A stretch of 21,824 nucleotides of DNA, from assembly GCA_964579735.1 (NCBI GenBank), contig CAZOHH010000040.1:1-21824 (forward strand). Direction: 5' to 3'. Under the pieces are notes generated by a model, which made no database searches, had not been told where the DNA came from, and saw only the letters and a program-made list of their open reading frames with translations. Source of the DNA: CAILLO01 sp964579735. GTDB lineage: Bacteria; Bacillota; Clostridia; Saccharofermentanales; UBA5734. The number at the start of each line of letters is the position of its first letter. Positions within the stretch are counted from its first letter, which is position 1. The position numbers and the translations under genes are program-made. Shown in pieces: positions 8,798 to 17,052 of this stretch.

Positions 8798-10165
8798 ATG
8801 CCTCTTGCCGCAGATTTCCAAGCCAGACTCCATCCCGATAGCGAGGGAGTCTGCGCCGCTTTGGGATTGCGGATTCCCGAGTTGCTCCTACCTCATCCGG
8901 GCGTTGATCTGACCCGATGGTCCGTTGTCGCTTGCGACCAGTTCACGGCAGAGCCGGAATACTGGCACGAGGTCGAGAGGATCGTGGGCGATGCCCCTTC
9001 CAGCCTTCGTCTGACTCTTCCCGAGATTCACCTGGAGCGGGATTCCGAACCCGAGATCGGTCTGCGCATCGCCGGAATCGAGCGCAACATGGTCGAATAC
9101 ATGGCAAAAGGCGTCCTTCGGAGCCTGGGAACCTGTATATCTCTCGTGGAGAGACGCACTCCCCTTCACACCTCCCGTTGGGGCCTTGTCCTCGCCATCG
9201 ACCTGGAGCGTTACGATTTCGCACCTGGAAACCGCGAACTCATCCGTGCGACGGAAGGTACCGTTCTCACCAGGATACCGCCTCGTGTGCGTATCCGCAG
9301 CGATGCGACGCTCGAGCTACCTCACGTTCAGCTGCTGTTCGACGACACCGCCCGCACGGTGATCGGTCCGCTTTCCACTCTGGCGGATGCAGGAAGGCTG
9401 GAACTCTTGTACGACACCGAGCTCATGCTCGGCGGCGGTCACATCCGCGGCTTCCGGATCGATGGCGCATCGAAGGAGCTGAGAGACTCCTTGATCGCCC
9501 TATCCAGGCTACCAAGTCTGAAGCGGGATGGTCTTCTTTTCGCGGTAGGAGACGGGAACCACTCCCTCGCCACGGCGAAAACCCACTGGCTATCGGTGCG
9601 AAGCGGACTCCCCGAAGGAGTCGACCCCGCCTCGCATCCCGCTCGATTCGCCTTGGCCGAGATTCTCGACCTGAACGACCCTGGCCTCGAATTCGAACCG
9701 ATCCACCGGATGCTCTTCGATGCACCCCTCGAGTCCCTGCGGGATTTCGCATTGACCTACCTCGCTCGTTGCGGTGCCAGGTCCCGCGACTTCGAATCCA
9801 TGGATCAGGCCGTCCGCTTCGCCCGCGGCTGCGACCCTGCCTCACATCCCCTTCCACTTCTTTCCCGTGGACTCGGTTCCGTTCTCCATTTCGACAAGCC
9901 ATGCCATGCTCTTGCCGTCCAGACCGCGCAGGACCTCATCGATGCCTTCGTGGTCGAGCACCCCTGCCGTCTCGATTACATACACGGAGATGAAGTCGTC
10001 CACAGACTTTCCCTGGACAGCGGGACCGGAATCCTGCTTCCCGCTTTGGCGAAATCGAGTCTCTTCCCCTACCTGGCCGATTCCGGACTCCTTCCCCGCA
10101 AATCCTTCTCGATGGGCGAAGCCCATGAAAAGCGCTACTATATGGAAGCCCGCAGGATCCGCTGA
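8798..10165 (+). CDS. DUF1015 family protein (function unknown)
   Basis: This is a 455-residue soluble protein recognised as DUF1015 by VVACDQF near residue 43, ATEGT (151-155) and the hallmark GDGNHSLATAK (251-261; the family usually reads DG-N/H-HR-xxTA). No signal peptide or membrane segment is seen. I chose the ATG at 8798 because GGGAGGA lies 7 nt upstream; the frame is also open from an ATG at 8759. Proteins of this family have been annotated as ParB/SpoOJ-like and in clostridia sit beside serC-serA-type genes (recalled from Clostridium acetobutylicum), so a role in serine metabolism is a fair guess. Here it leads an operon with an FAD oxidoreductase and a DUF2298 protein, while serA is 4 kb away on the other strand. 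The biochemical activity is not known. Confidence 0.88.
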   Translation: MPLAADFQARLHPDSEGVCAALGLRIPELLLPHPGVDLTRWSVVACDQFTAEPEYWHEVERIVGDAPSSLRLTLPEIHLERDSEPEIGLRIAGIERNMVEYMAKGVLRSLGTCISLVERRTPLHTSRWGLVLAIDLERYDFAPGNRELIRATEGTVLTRIPPRVRIRSDATLELPHVQLLFDDTARTVIGPLSTLADAGRLELLYDTELMLGGGHIRGFRIDGASKELRDSLIALSRLPSLKRDGLLFAVGDGNHSLATAKTHWLSVRSGLPEGVDPASHPARFALAEILDLNDPGLEFEPIHRMLFDAPLESLRDFALTYLARCGARSRDFESMDQAVRFARGCDPASHPLPLLSRGLGSVLHFDKPCHALAVQTAQDLIDAFVVEHPCRLDYIHGDEVVHRLSLDSGTGILLPALAKSSLFPYLADSGLLPRKSFSMGEAHEKRYYMEARRIR

Positions 10166-10198
10166 ACGAAGGGCGTGTCGCCATCGAAAGGAGTATCG

Positions 10199-11521
10199 AT
10201 GCCAGGACCGGTCCAGGGTAGGATGAAGGCGTGCGTCATCGGAGCCGGTTTGACCGGTCTGGTCGCCGCGTCCTCCCTCGCGAAGGCAGGGTTCGATGTC
10301 ACGGTCCTCGAAAGCGAATTGCACCCTGGCGGCATGCTATCCACGTTCCGGATCGGTTGGGAGGACCTTGAAAGGATTCCGCATCTGATCGGCGCCTCGG
10401 ATCGCGATCTTCTCCGCCTTTTCGGCGAACTTGGTCTTCAGGAACAGATCGAATGGTTCCGTCCCACCGCAGCGCTCTATCACGGAGGACTTCACCAGAG
10501 GATCACGAGACCGCGGGATCTTCTCCGCATCGGAACGCTTTCCGCCGGAACCCGTCTGAACGCGGCCTTGGCTGCCTTGAACCGTGGACTACCCCCGTTT
10601 CTCTGTGAACAGTCCCTTCGATGCTTGCTGCCCGAAGGACGGGGGACGGGCCGGACCGTCCCTGATGAATGGCTTGCTGCCTGCTCCCGCAACTCGGGCA
10701 CGAGATCGGGTTCGAGCCGTGTTTTCGGGTATCCCGCCGGTGGATTCTCGACGTTGGTCCGCTCGCTCATCAAGGATATCGAGGTCCATGGAGGTCGGAT
10801 CCGCTATGGCTGTACCGTGACCGACATCCGCCGTATAGAAGGTGGATTCAGAGTCGACTGCGTGCTCGAGGACTGCACTTCCTACTTCGAGGATGTCGAA
10901 GAGGTGATCGCCACGGTCTCTGGCCGTCGCTTCGCCGAGATGACCTCAGGAGCCGGTCTTCCCGAAACCTATCTGGAGCCGCTCCGATCCGCCAGATACC
11001 AGGGCCACCTCTCCCTCGCGCTCCGACTCAAGCAGTCCCTCACGCCTTTCCATCGCACGCTGGTTTCGTCCGATGCGCCTTTCCGCCTCGTCACGGAGCA
11101 TTCCGCCCTGGTCGGCCTCCGAAGGTACGGCGGCCATATCGTCTATCTTTCAAGGGATATCGATACTGCCGAGCCGCTATGGACCCAATCCGACGGGGAG
11201 ATCTTCCGCCTCTTCTTCCGCGGACTTGCTGAAATACACCCTGGACTCCTGCGCTCCGACGTAAAGGACTGGCGGCTGACCCGGATCCGCTATGTGTCCC
11301 CGTCTCGTTCCCCATCCCGGTCCCATGACGCGCTCCACATGGAAACCGCATTCCCTGGGCTTTTTCTGGCGAGTCCCGCTCGCTCCGTAGCCGAGGAGCA
11401 CTCCCTCGACCGTTCCGTCCGGTCCGGGCTCTCCGTGGCGGCCCGTACCGTCCTTTCTCGCGCCAACCGCACCGGTGCAACCTCCAAGGCTCCCGGTATC
11501 CAGCAAAGCGAGGTGTTCTGA
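10199..11521 (+). CDS. FAD/NAD(P)-binding amine-oxidase-type oxidoreductase
   Basis: This is a 440-residue flavoprotein of the protoporphyrinogen-oxidase/phytoene-desaturase-like superfamily. The dinucleotide-binding motif GAGLTG is at residues 15-20, followed by the ribose-binding acidic residue in VTVLESE (Glu38) and the family GG motif in HPGGMLSTF (44-45). The middle has FGYPAGGFSTLVRSL, the usual stretch before the second FAD-contact region, and the C-terminus has a FLASPAR segment typical of the FAD-closing motif. No TM anchor is clear. I chose the ATG at 10199 because AAAGGAG lies 5 nt upstream; the alternatives are 10175 and 10223 (MKACVIGAG). It begins 33 nt after the DUF1015 stop, and its stop is followed after 1 nt by the TTG of the DUF2298 gene. 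The substrate is unknown; the membrane-protein partner hints at an isoprenoid or sugar-lipid substrate, which is inference only. Confidence 0.85.
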   Translation: MPGPVQGRMKACVIGAGLTGLVAASSLAKAGFDVTVLESELHPGGMLSTFRIGWEDLERIPHLIGASDRDLLRLFGELGLQEQIEWFRPTAALYHGGLHQRITRPRDLLRIGTLSAGTRLNAALAALNRGLPPFLCEQSLRCLLPEGRGTGRTVPDEWLAACSRNSGTRSGSSRVFGYPAGGFSTLVRSLIKDIEVHGGRIRYGCTVTDIRRIEGGFRVDCVLEDCTSYFEDVEEVIATVSGRRFAEMTSGAGLPETYLEPLRSARYQGHLSLALRLKQSLTPFHRTLVSSDAPFRLVTEHSALVGLRRYGGHIVYLSRDIDTAEPLWTQSDGEIFRLFFRGLAEIHPGLLRSDVKDWRLTRIRYVSPSRSPSRSHDALHMETAFPGLFLASPARSVAEEHSLDRSVRSGLSVAARTVLSRANRTGATSKAPGIQQSEVF

Positions 11522-11522
11522 C

Positions 11523-14195
11523 TTGGCCAAGTATCTGTGGTTCCTTCTCCCTGTGATTCCCGCCGCGGCTTCCTTCCGCTATCTCGGAGCGGACGCATCC
11601 GTGTTCCTTTTCTGGTGGCTTGGCCTGACGGTGCTGGGTCTTGCCTTCCTACCGCTCTCCGCGCGTCTGTTCAAGGGAATCCCCGACTCGGGGTGGACTT
11701 TCGCAAAGCCTCTCGCTCTCGCGTCCGTATCGCTCACGATGTGGATCATGAGTTCCATCCGGATCCTGCCTTTCCGTCAATGGAGCCTCGTGCTCCTCGT
11801 CGTGGTCGCCGCTGGTCTCCTCTATGTCCCGAAAAAAGGCTATGCACTTGCCCTGACGGCCTTTTCCACCCAGCAGCGGATTCGTTCGATCGCCGTGCAG
11901 GAAACCGTCTTCGGCGCCGGACTCCTCCTCTGGACCTACGTACGCGGGCTTCGACCCGCCATCGACGGTCTGGAGAAATTCATGGACTATGGGTTCATGA
12001 CCAGCATGATGCGAACGGACTGGTTGCCTGCCAAGGACATGTGGCTCTCGGGCAGCACCATCAACTACTACTACTATGGTCAATACGTATACACTCTCGT
12101 GACGAAACTCACCGGCACCTCGCCGGCCATCGCGTACAACCTCGCTCTGGCTTCCACCTTCGCCTTCACGCTGGCTCTTTCCTTCGCGCTTATATACACG
12201 GCCCTCACCAAGGCACGGGAGCGCAACCCATCGATTTCTCCAGCCGCACCCTCCATCGGAGCCGTCATCGGTTCCCTGCTCGTCACCGTCGGTGGAAACT
12301 CCCATGCCTTCTTCTATGTCGACGAGTATCCCGGCAATGCGATTCTCGCCTGGCTCGGAAAACTCGGCGTCCTCGTCGGAAACATCAAGGGATTCTGGTT
12401 CGCGAACTCGACGCGCTTCATCGGATACAACCCGGAGACGAACGCGGCCGGGGAGCTCCTCCATGACAAGACCATCCATGAGTTCCCCTATTATTCCTTT
12501 CTCGTCGCAGACCTGCATGCGCACGTGATCGACCTGATGTTCGTGTTTCTCTTCCTTGGGCTTCTCGTGATGCTCGCATCGCATACGAAGGCCCGTGACG
12601 CCGCGCGCCTCTTCTCCTCCGTCCAGCAGCAGGCTCCGGCGGACCAGACCGACAAGGGCTGGTTCAAGCGCGAGTCGAAGGCATCGGTCGCCCTTCTGCG
12701 CAACACCTTCGGAAACCCGCTCTATCTGATTCCCGCCTTTCTGCTCGGCATCTTCATGATGACCAATTTCTGGGACTTCGCCATCTATTTCGTCGTCGCT
12801 TCCATGGCGCTTCTCTTCATCAACGTCCGTGGCTACGGAGCCACCTTGACCATGGAATCGGTCCCCGTCTTCCTTCTACAGGGACTCCTCCTCATCGTTC
12901 CCTTCATCTTCGTCTCGAATCCGATTCTCGCCATACTCTGCTTCGCCGTCGTCCTCGTCGTCAATACCGCCCTGACCGTGCTCGTGGGCGATGCGCTCAC
13001 GGTGACGGGCGCGCAGATGTCGGGACTCTTCCTGATCGCACACATCGTCGCTCTCCCCTTCAACCTCTCCTTCGAGCCGATTTCCAAGTCCATCCAACTG
13101 GCCCTCAACCACACCGCCCTCTTTCAGCTCATCATGCTGTGGGGAGCGCATTTCCTGCTCGGCCTTGTCTTTGTCCTTTACTGCATTTGGAATCGGCGGA
13201 AATCCAAGACGACGATGTCCGACGGGGAGGACTCCGATGCACTTTACGCCCGAACGCGTTTCGCTAGATTCCTCTCCAGCTTCGACCCCACGGATCTCTT
13301 CGTCTGTGGACTCTTCGTATGTGCCGTCGGCCTGGTCCTCGCTCCGGAGATCATCTACGTCGTCGATATCTACAGCGGTGACTACAAACGTGCCAATACC
13401 ATGTTCAAGTTCACCTATCAGGCTTTCGTCCTCTTCTCCCTCGTCATCGGATATGGCATCGCCCGGATTCCCGGGATGAGGTCCGAATCACGGAAAGAGA
13501 ACCGATGGGCCGGAGTGGCCGTCGCCATGGTCATCCTCCTGATCGTTCCTCTCGCCTACCCACTGAAAGCCACGGGACAATGGCTCGGCTCCTTCGACCT
13601 GAAGAACTACAAGGGACTTGACGGACTCGCTCCGTTCGGAACCAAGGATTCGGGTCAGGTCGAAGGATACAACGCGAAGGAACTTGCGCCCGACCTGGCC
13701 GCCGTCAATTGGTTCAACGCGACGGTCAAGGGACAACCGACCATTCTCGAGGCTTATGGCGACAGCTATACCGACTACTGCCGTATCTCCGCCTACACGG
13801 GACTTCCGACGGTCATCGGCTGGCAGACGCATGAATGGCTTTGGAGGACCAGCAAGACCACTCCGAACGGCTATGCCGGCGTCGTCGTTCCTCGCCAGAC
13901 CGATGTCCGAGCCATCTACGAATTCACCGACCCGACCGCCGCCAAGGACCTCGTGAGGAAGTACGACATATCATACATCGTGGTCGGCGACCTCGAACGG
14001 GCGAAGTTCGATAAGATCTACGAAGCCGCGCTCCAGAAGCTCGGACCGAAAGTCTTCGAAAGCGGAACCCTCTATGTGATCCAGATCGACGAAAGCTGGA
14101 TGGAGAGCAGTTCAATCCCGATTCCGACCTCTGCCCCCACTCTATCTCCAGTTCCCACACAGACGCCGGCTCCCACGGCAACGCCTGCGGCCTGA
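11523..14195 (+). CDS. DUF2298 polytopic membrane protein (YYY family, GT-C-like)
   Basis: This is an 890-residue protein with about 16 hydrophobic segments. DUF2298 hallmarks are clear: NYYYYGQYVYTLVTKLTG, the KRANTMFKFTYQ motif, and a C-terminal extracytoplasmic part with YTDYCRISAYTGLPTV and a following GWQTHEWLWR. The protein ends in a Pro/Thr-rich tail (from about 865). The family occurs in archaea, Chloroflexota and some Bacillota, and is thought to resemble membrane glycosyltransferases, but no reaction is proven. I chose the TTG at 11523: it is 1 nt after the upstream stop (11519-11521) and has GAGGTG 7 nt before it. An ATG at 11475 would overlap the upstream gene by 47 nt and adds polar residues before the first TM. 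It is the last gene of the plus-strand operon and runs into the hairpin at 14236. Confidence 0.88.
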   Translation: MAKYLWFLLPVIPAAASFRYLGADASVFLFWWLGLTVLGLAFLPLSARLFKGIPDSGWTFAKPLALASVSLTMWIMSSIRILPFRQWSLVLLVVVAAGLLYVPKKGYALALTAFSTQQRIRSIAVQETVFGAGLLLWTYVRGLRPAIDGLEKFMDYGFMTSMMRTDWLPAKDMWLSGSTINYYYYGQYVYTLVTKLTGTSPAIAYNLALASTFAFTLALSFALIYTALTKARERNPSISPAAPSIGAVIGSLLVTVGGNSHAFFYVDEYPGNAILAWLGKLGVLVGNIKGFWFANSTRFIGYNPETNAAGELLHDKTIHEFPYYSFLVADLHAHVIDLMFVFLFLGLLVMLASHTKARDAARLFSSVQQQAPADQTDKGWFKRESKASVALLRNTFGNPLYLIPAFLLGIFMMTNFWDFAIYFVVASMALLFINVRGYGATLTMESVPVFLLQGLLLIVPFIFVSNPILAILCFAVVLVVNTALTVLVGDALTVTGAQMSGLFLIAHIVALPFNLSFEPISKSIQLALNHTALFQLIMLWGAHFLLGLVFVLYCIWNRRKSKTTMSDGEDSDALYARTRFARFLSSFDPTDLFVCGLFVCAVGLVLAPEIIYVVDIYSGDYKRANTMFKFTYQAFVLFSLVIGYGIARIPGMRSESRKENRWAGVAVAMVILLIVPLAYPLKATGQWLGSFDLKNYKGLDGLAPFGTKDSGQVEGYNAKELAPDLAAVNWFNATVKGQPTILEAYGDSYTDYCRISAYTGLPTVIGWQTHEWLWRTSKTTPNGYAGVVVPRQTDVRAIYEFTDPTAAKDLVRKYDISYIVVGDLERAKFDKIYEAALQKLGPKVFESGTLYVIQIDESWMESSSIPIPTSAPTLSPVPTQTPAPTATPAA

Positions 14196-14230
14196 CCTGT
14201 GGGCTTCTTCCTTCAACGAATTGGGAAGGA

Positions 14231-14277
14231 AATAAAAAGAGGAGAGGGTCTTCCATCCGGAAGACCCTCTCCTCTTT
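14231..14277. terminator. Bidirectional rho-independent terminator
   Basis: A perfect 19-bp stem (14236-14254 with 14259-14277) with a 4-nt loop lies between the convergent DUF2298 gene and serA. On the minus strand it is followed by a T-rich run (TTTTTATTT, 14238-14230), making a strong serA terminator. On the plus strand only CTCTTT closes it, so plus-strand termination rests more on the stem. Confidence 0.9.
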
Positions 14278-14320
14278 CAATCGATCCATGTGCACCGGAT
14301 TCCAGAGGCATGTCCTCTCG

Positions 14321-15916
14321 CTAGAAATGCAGAAGCGACACGCGGATCACGCCGTCGAGATGTGCGATCCTCGCGACCACCTCGTCCGGAATGTCCCCAT
14401 CCAGCCCGACGACGGCGTTTGCACGGGTACCCTTTCGTCCCCAGTTGAGAGTCGCGATGTTGATGTTGTTTTCGCCCAGGAACGTTCCGATGCGACCGAT
14501 GACGCCCGGCTTGTCCTCGTTCTGGACCGCGATGACGTTCCGCGTGGGTTCGAAATCCATCGGATACCCGAAGAAATCGGTGATCCGCATCGAGTCCTTC
14601 CCGAAGACGGTTCCAGAGACCGACAACGTGCGCGTATCGGTGACGAAACGGACGGTGATGAGGTTCGTGTACTTCTCGAGGTGTGAACTGCGGCTCTCGA
14701 TGACTTCTACGCCCATCTGCTGCATGTTGCGGGAGACGTTGACGAAGTTGATCCGTTCCTGGACGATCGGCGAGAGGAATCCCTTGAGGACGGACAAGGT
14801 AAGCAGCCCGGTCTCCCCCTGGGCAAGGTCGCCGCTGTATACGATTTCCAGACGGTTCACACGGGACTTTTCGGCCTGATAGTAGATTGAACCCAGTCGT
14901 TCGGCAAGCTGCAGGTAGGGTTTCATTTCACTGAGCAACCCGCTCATCGCCGGCATGTTGATCGCAGCGACGAGGCCACCCTTCAGCGCCTGTGCGACGA
15001 GTTCCGTCACAGCCGTGCCGACGTTGTGGTTGGCTTCGTGGGTCGAAGCGCCGAGGTGCGGCGTGACGATGACGTTCGGCAACGAAAGAAGAGGATGCTG
15101 ATAGTTCTGTTCACCTGGCTTGCGGTCGTAGCTTGGTTCCTTGTCGAAGACATCGATTCCAGCTGCCGATACCTGACCGGAAACGAGGGCGTCATAAAGA
15201 GCGTTCTCGTTCACAAGACCCCCGCGTGCGGCATTGACGATCCGGACTCCTTTGCGGCATAGCGCAAGCTGCGGAGCATCGATCATGTTCACGGTTTCCT
15301 TGGTCTTCGGGGTGTGGAAGGAGATCAGATCCGACTGGATGAGCAGGTCCTCCAGTCTTTCGATCTTCTCGGCGCCGACATGCTCGAAGCGCTCCTCGGT
15401 GATGTAGGGATCGAAAGCGATGACGCGCATTCCGATGCCCTTGAGCTTCCTCGCCACGATCGACCCGATTCGGCCCAGACCGATGATGCCGGCGGTTTTG
15501 CCTTCGAGTTCGTTGCCGATCATCTTTCCGCGGCGGAACTCGTCCTTGCGGGCGGATGCGTCGGCAAGGCAGATGTTGCGGAAGGTGCAGAACGCCAGAC
15601 CCACGGCAAGTTCCGCGGCGGCCATGATGTTGGCTTCCGGAGTGTTGACGGCGATGATGCCCTTGTCGGTACATGCATCCACGTCGATGTTGTCGATGCC
15701 GTTCCCGGCACGACCGACGACCTTCATCGATTTAGCGAAGGAAAGCAGACTGCGGTTGACCTGGGTTACGCTGCGGACGATCAGACCATCATAGGGGGCG
15801 ATGATTTCCTCGATTTGCGTCTGGGAGAGCCCGAGCCGCTCATCGACCTCGAACCCCTGGTCCTTCAGATATTGGATGGAATCGTCGGCGATCTTCTCGG
15901 TCACAAGGATCTTCAT
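14321..15916 (-). CDS. serA: D-3-phosphoglycerate dehydrogenase (long form)
   Basis: This is a 531-residue enzyme that oxidises 3-phosphoglycerate to 3-phosphohydroxypyruvate with NAD, the first step of serine synthesis. It has the NAD-binding GLGRIG (146-151), RAGNGIDNID (69-78), the catalytic Arg in VNAARGG (Arg231) and His in TPHLGAST (His287). The C-terminal third adds the intervening (ASB) domain and an ACT domain (about 461-531, with NEDKPGVIGRIG), as in the long Mycobacterium/Bacillus-type enzymes, so serine feedback is plausible. I chose the ATG at 15916, which has AAGGAGG 8 nt upstream; the frame is open far upstream only as a GC artefact. It follows the aminotransferase by 20 nt in the same operon and ends at the hairpin at 14236. 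Confidence 0.97.
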   Translation of the reverse strand: MKILVTEKIADDSIQYLKDQGFEVDERLGLSQTQIEEIIAPYDGLIVRSVTQVNRSLLSFAKSMKVVGRAGNGIDNIDVDACTDKGIIAVNTPEANIMAAAELAVGLAFCTFRNICLADASARKDEFRRGKMIGNELEGKTAGIIGLGRIGSIVARKLKGIGMRVIAFDPYITEERFEHVGAEKIERLEDLLIQSDLISFHTPKTKETVNMIDAPQLALCRKGVRIVNAARGGLVNENALYDALVSGQVSAAGIDVFDKEPSYDRKPGEQNYQHPLLSLPNVIVTPHLGASTHEANHNVGTAVTELVAQALKGGLVAAINMPAMSGLLSEMKPYLQLAERLGSIYYQAEKSRVNRLEIVYSGDLAQGETGLLTLSVLKGFLSPIVQERINFVNVSRNMQQMGVEVIESRSSHLEKYTNLITVRFVTDTRTLSVSGTVFGKDSMRITDFFGYPMDFEPTRNVIAVQNEDKPGVIGRIGTFLGENNINIATLNWGRKGTRANAVVGLDGDIPDEVVARIAHLDGVIRVSLLHF

Positions 15917-15936
15917 TGGGAGGTCCTCCTTTTCAT

Positions 15937-17004
15937 TCAGGCCAGAAGGGCGTCGATTTCGGCCAGCAGCGCATCGATTTCGGAAAGGGTGGTATCGGCC
16001 ATATGGGCGATGCGGAAGGTCCGGTCCTTGAGTGCGCCGTACCCGTTCGAGATGGTGTATCCGACTTCTCCAAGACCCTTGTTCAGTGCCGAGAAGTCCA
16101 GTCCCCGGGTATTCGTGATGCAGGTCACCGTGTCGGACAAGAAGCGCGGGTCCGCGAACAGCGCGAAGTTTTCCTTCGCCCAACCACGAACGCGGTCGGC
16201 CAAGGCGCGATGGCGGGCGAAACGATTTTCGGGACCTTCGACCATGATGCGGTCGAGCTGGTAGTCCAAGGCGAACATATGGGAGAGCGAGGGGGTGGCA
16301 GGATATTGGTTCTCCTTCTCCTTCACGAATTTGTATAGTTCGACGAGGTCGAAGTACAAACCGCGGAAAGGGACTTTCTCCGCGGCATGGACGGCCTTTT
16401 CGGAGACGGAGCAGACTGCGAGTCCAGGAGGGAGGCCAAGGCATTTCTGGGAGGAAGTGATGCATACGTCGACGCCAAGACGGTCCACCTCGATCTTCGC
16501 TCCACCGAGGGAACTGACGGCGTCGAGGCACCAGACGACTTCCGGATAGTGGCGCATCACGTCGGCGATCTCCTCGACGGGATTCATCACCCCGGTCGCT
16601 GTTTCGTTGTGCGTGACGGTCACGAGGTCGTACATCCCAGTGGACAAGGCCTTGTCGACCTGTTCCGGCAAAGTGGCGCACCCGGCCTCGACGGTGAAGA
16701 TGTCGGCCGGCACATTGTTCGCAGTGGCCATCTTGTACCACCGGTCGCCAAAGGCTCCGATCGAGAAGACGGCAGCTCTCCGAGCGGTGCAGGAGCGAAT
16801 CGAGCCCTCCATCAAGCCGCTTCCCGAGGAGGTGGAGAGCAGGATTTCGTTCTTCGTATACATGAGGATCCGCATCTTGTCCGCGATGCCGGACTGAAGA
16901 GCCGAGGCGGACTTGGAGCGGTGTCCGATCATCGGGGTCGACATCCTCTCGAGGACATCGGGACGTACCTCAACGGGACCGGGAATGAAGAGGCGCTTAT
17001 GCAT
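15937..17004 (-). CDS. serC: Class V aminotransferase, probable phosphoserine aminotransferase
   Basis: This is a 355-residue PLP-dependent aminotransferase of the class V (serine-pyruvate/alanine-glyoxylate) family. The PLP lysine is in TSSQKCLG (Lys187), with Asp161 in DAVSSLGG contacting the ring nitrogen and a PLP-phosphate-binding SGSGLMEG (60-67). It is not the classical E. coli SerC fold subgroup, but the same subgroup is paired with serA in clostridia and is taken to make phosphoserine there. The pairing with serA 20 nt downstream supports that role; alanine-glyoxylate aminotransferase is the alternative. The ATG at 17004 has an AGGAG site about 10 nt upstream. The extreme C-terminus carries a 7-residue tandem duplication (EIDALLA twice). 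The serC symbol is by function and context, not by subfamily. Confidence 0.85.
   Translation of the reverse strand: MHKRLFIPGPVEVRPDVLERMSTPMIGHRSKSASALQSGIADKMRILMYTKNEILLSTSSGSGLMEGSIRSCTARRAAVFSIGAFGDRWYKMATANNVPADIFTVEAGCATLPEQVDKALSTGMYDLVTVTHNETATGVMNPVEEIADVMRHYPEVVWCLDAVSSLGGAKIEVDRLGVDVCITSSQKCLGLPPGLAVCSVSEKAVHAAEKVPFRGLYFDLVELYKFVKEKENQYPATPSLSHMFALDYQLDRIMVEGPENRFARHRALADRVRGWAKENFALFADPRFLSDTVTCITNTRGLDFSALNKGLGEVGYTISNGYGALKDRTFRIAHMADTTLSEIDALLAEIDALLA
15940..15981 (-). repeat. 21-bp tandem duplication at the aminotransferase C-terminus
   Basis: Two 21-bp units (15940-15960 and 15961-15981) match at 18 of 21 positions and encode two consecutive EIDALLA heptads just before the stop codon. 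All three differences are synonymous or conserve the residue. Confidence 0.85.
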
Positions 17005-17033
17005 GCGTCGACGTCTCCTGTTCTTAAATCCAA

Positions 17034-17047
17034 TGGACCGAAGTCCA
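17034..17047 (-). other. Small UUCG tetraloop hairpin between operon genes
   Basis: On the minus strand TGGAC-TTCG-GTCCA forms a 5-bp stem with a C(UUCG)G loop in the 48-nt gap between the LysM gene and the aminotransferase gene. It could stabilise or mark an mRNA end. It lacks a T-run (TTGGATTTAAG follows), so it is a poor terminator. Confidence 0.35.
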
Positions 17048-17052
17048 GGCCG

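Noticed and set aside
8615..8833. 73-residue N-terminal extension of alaS
   Set aside because: It would run across the alaS promoter and the DUF1015 start region, has no AlaRS similarity, and the ATG at 8614 has a good ribosome binding site.
15917..16741. Upstream extension of the serA frame through the aminotransferase gene
   Set aside because: The extension is an out-of-frame reading of the aminotransferase gene (Arg/Pro-rich). The real serA start at 15916 has an AAGGAGG site and the normal N-terminus MKILVTEK.
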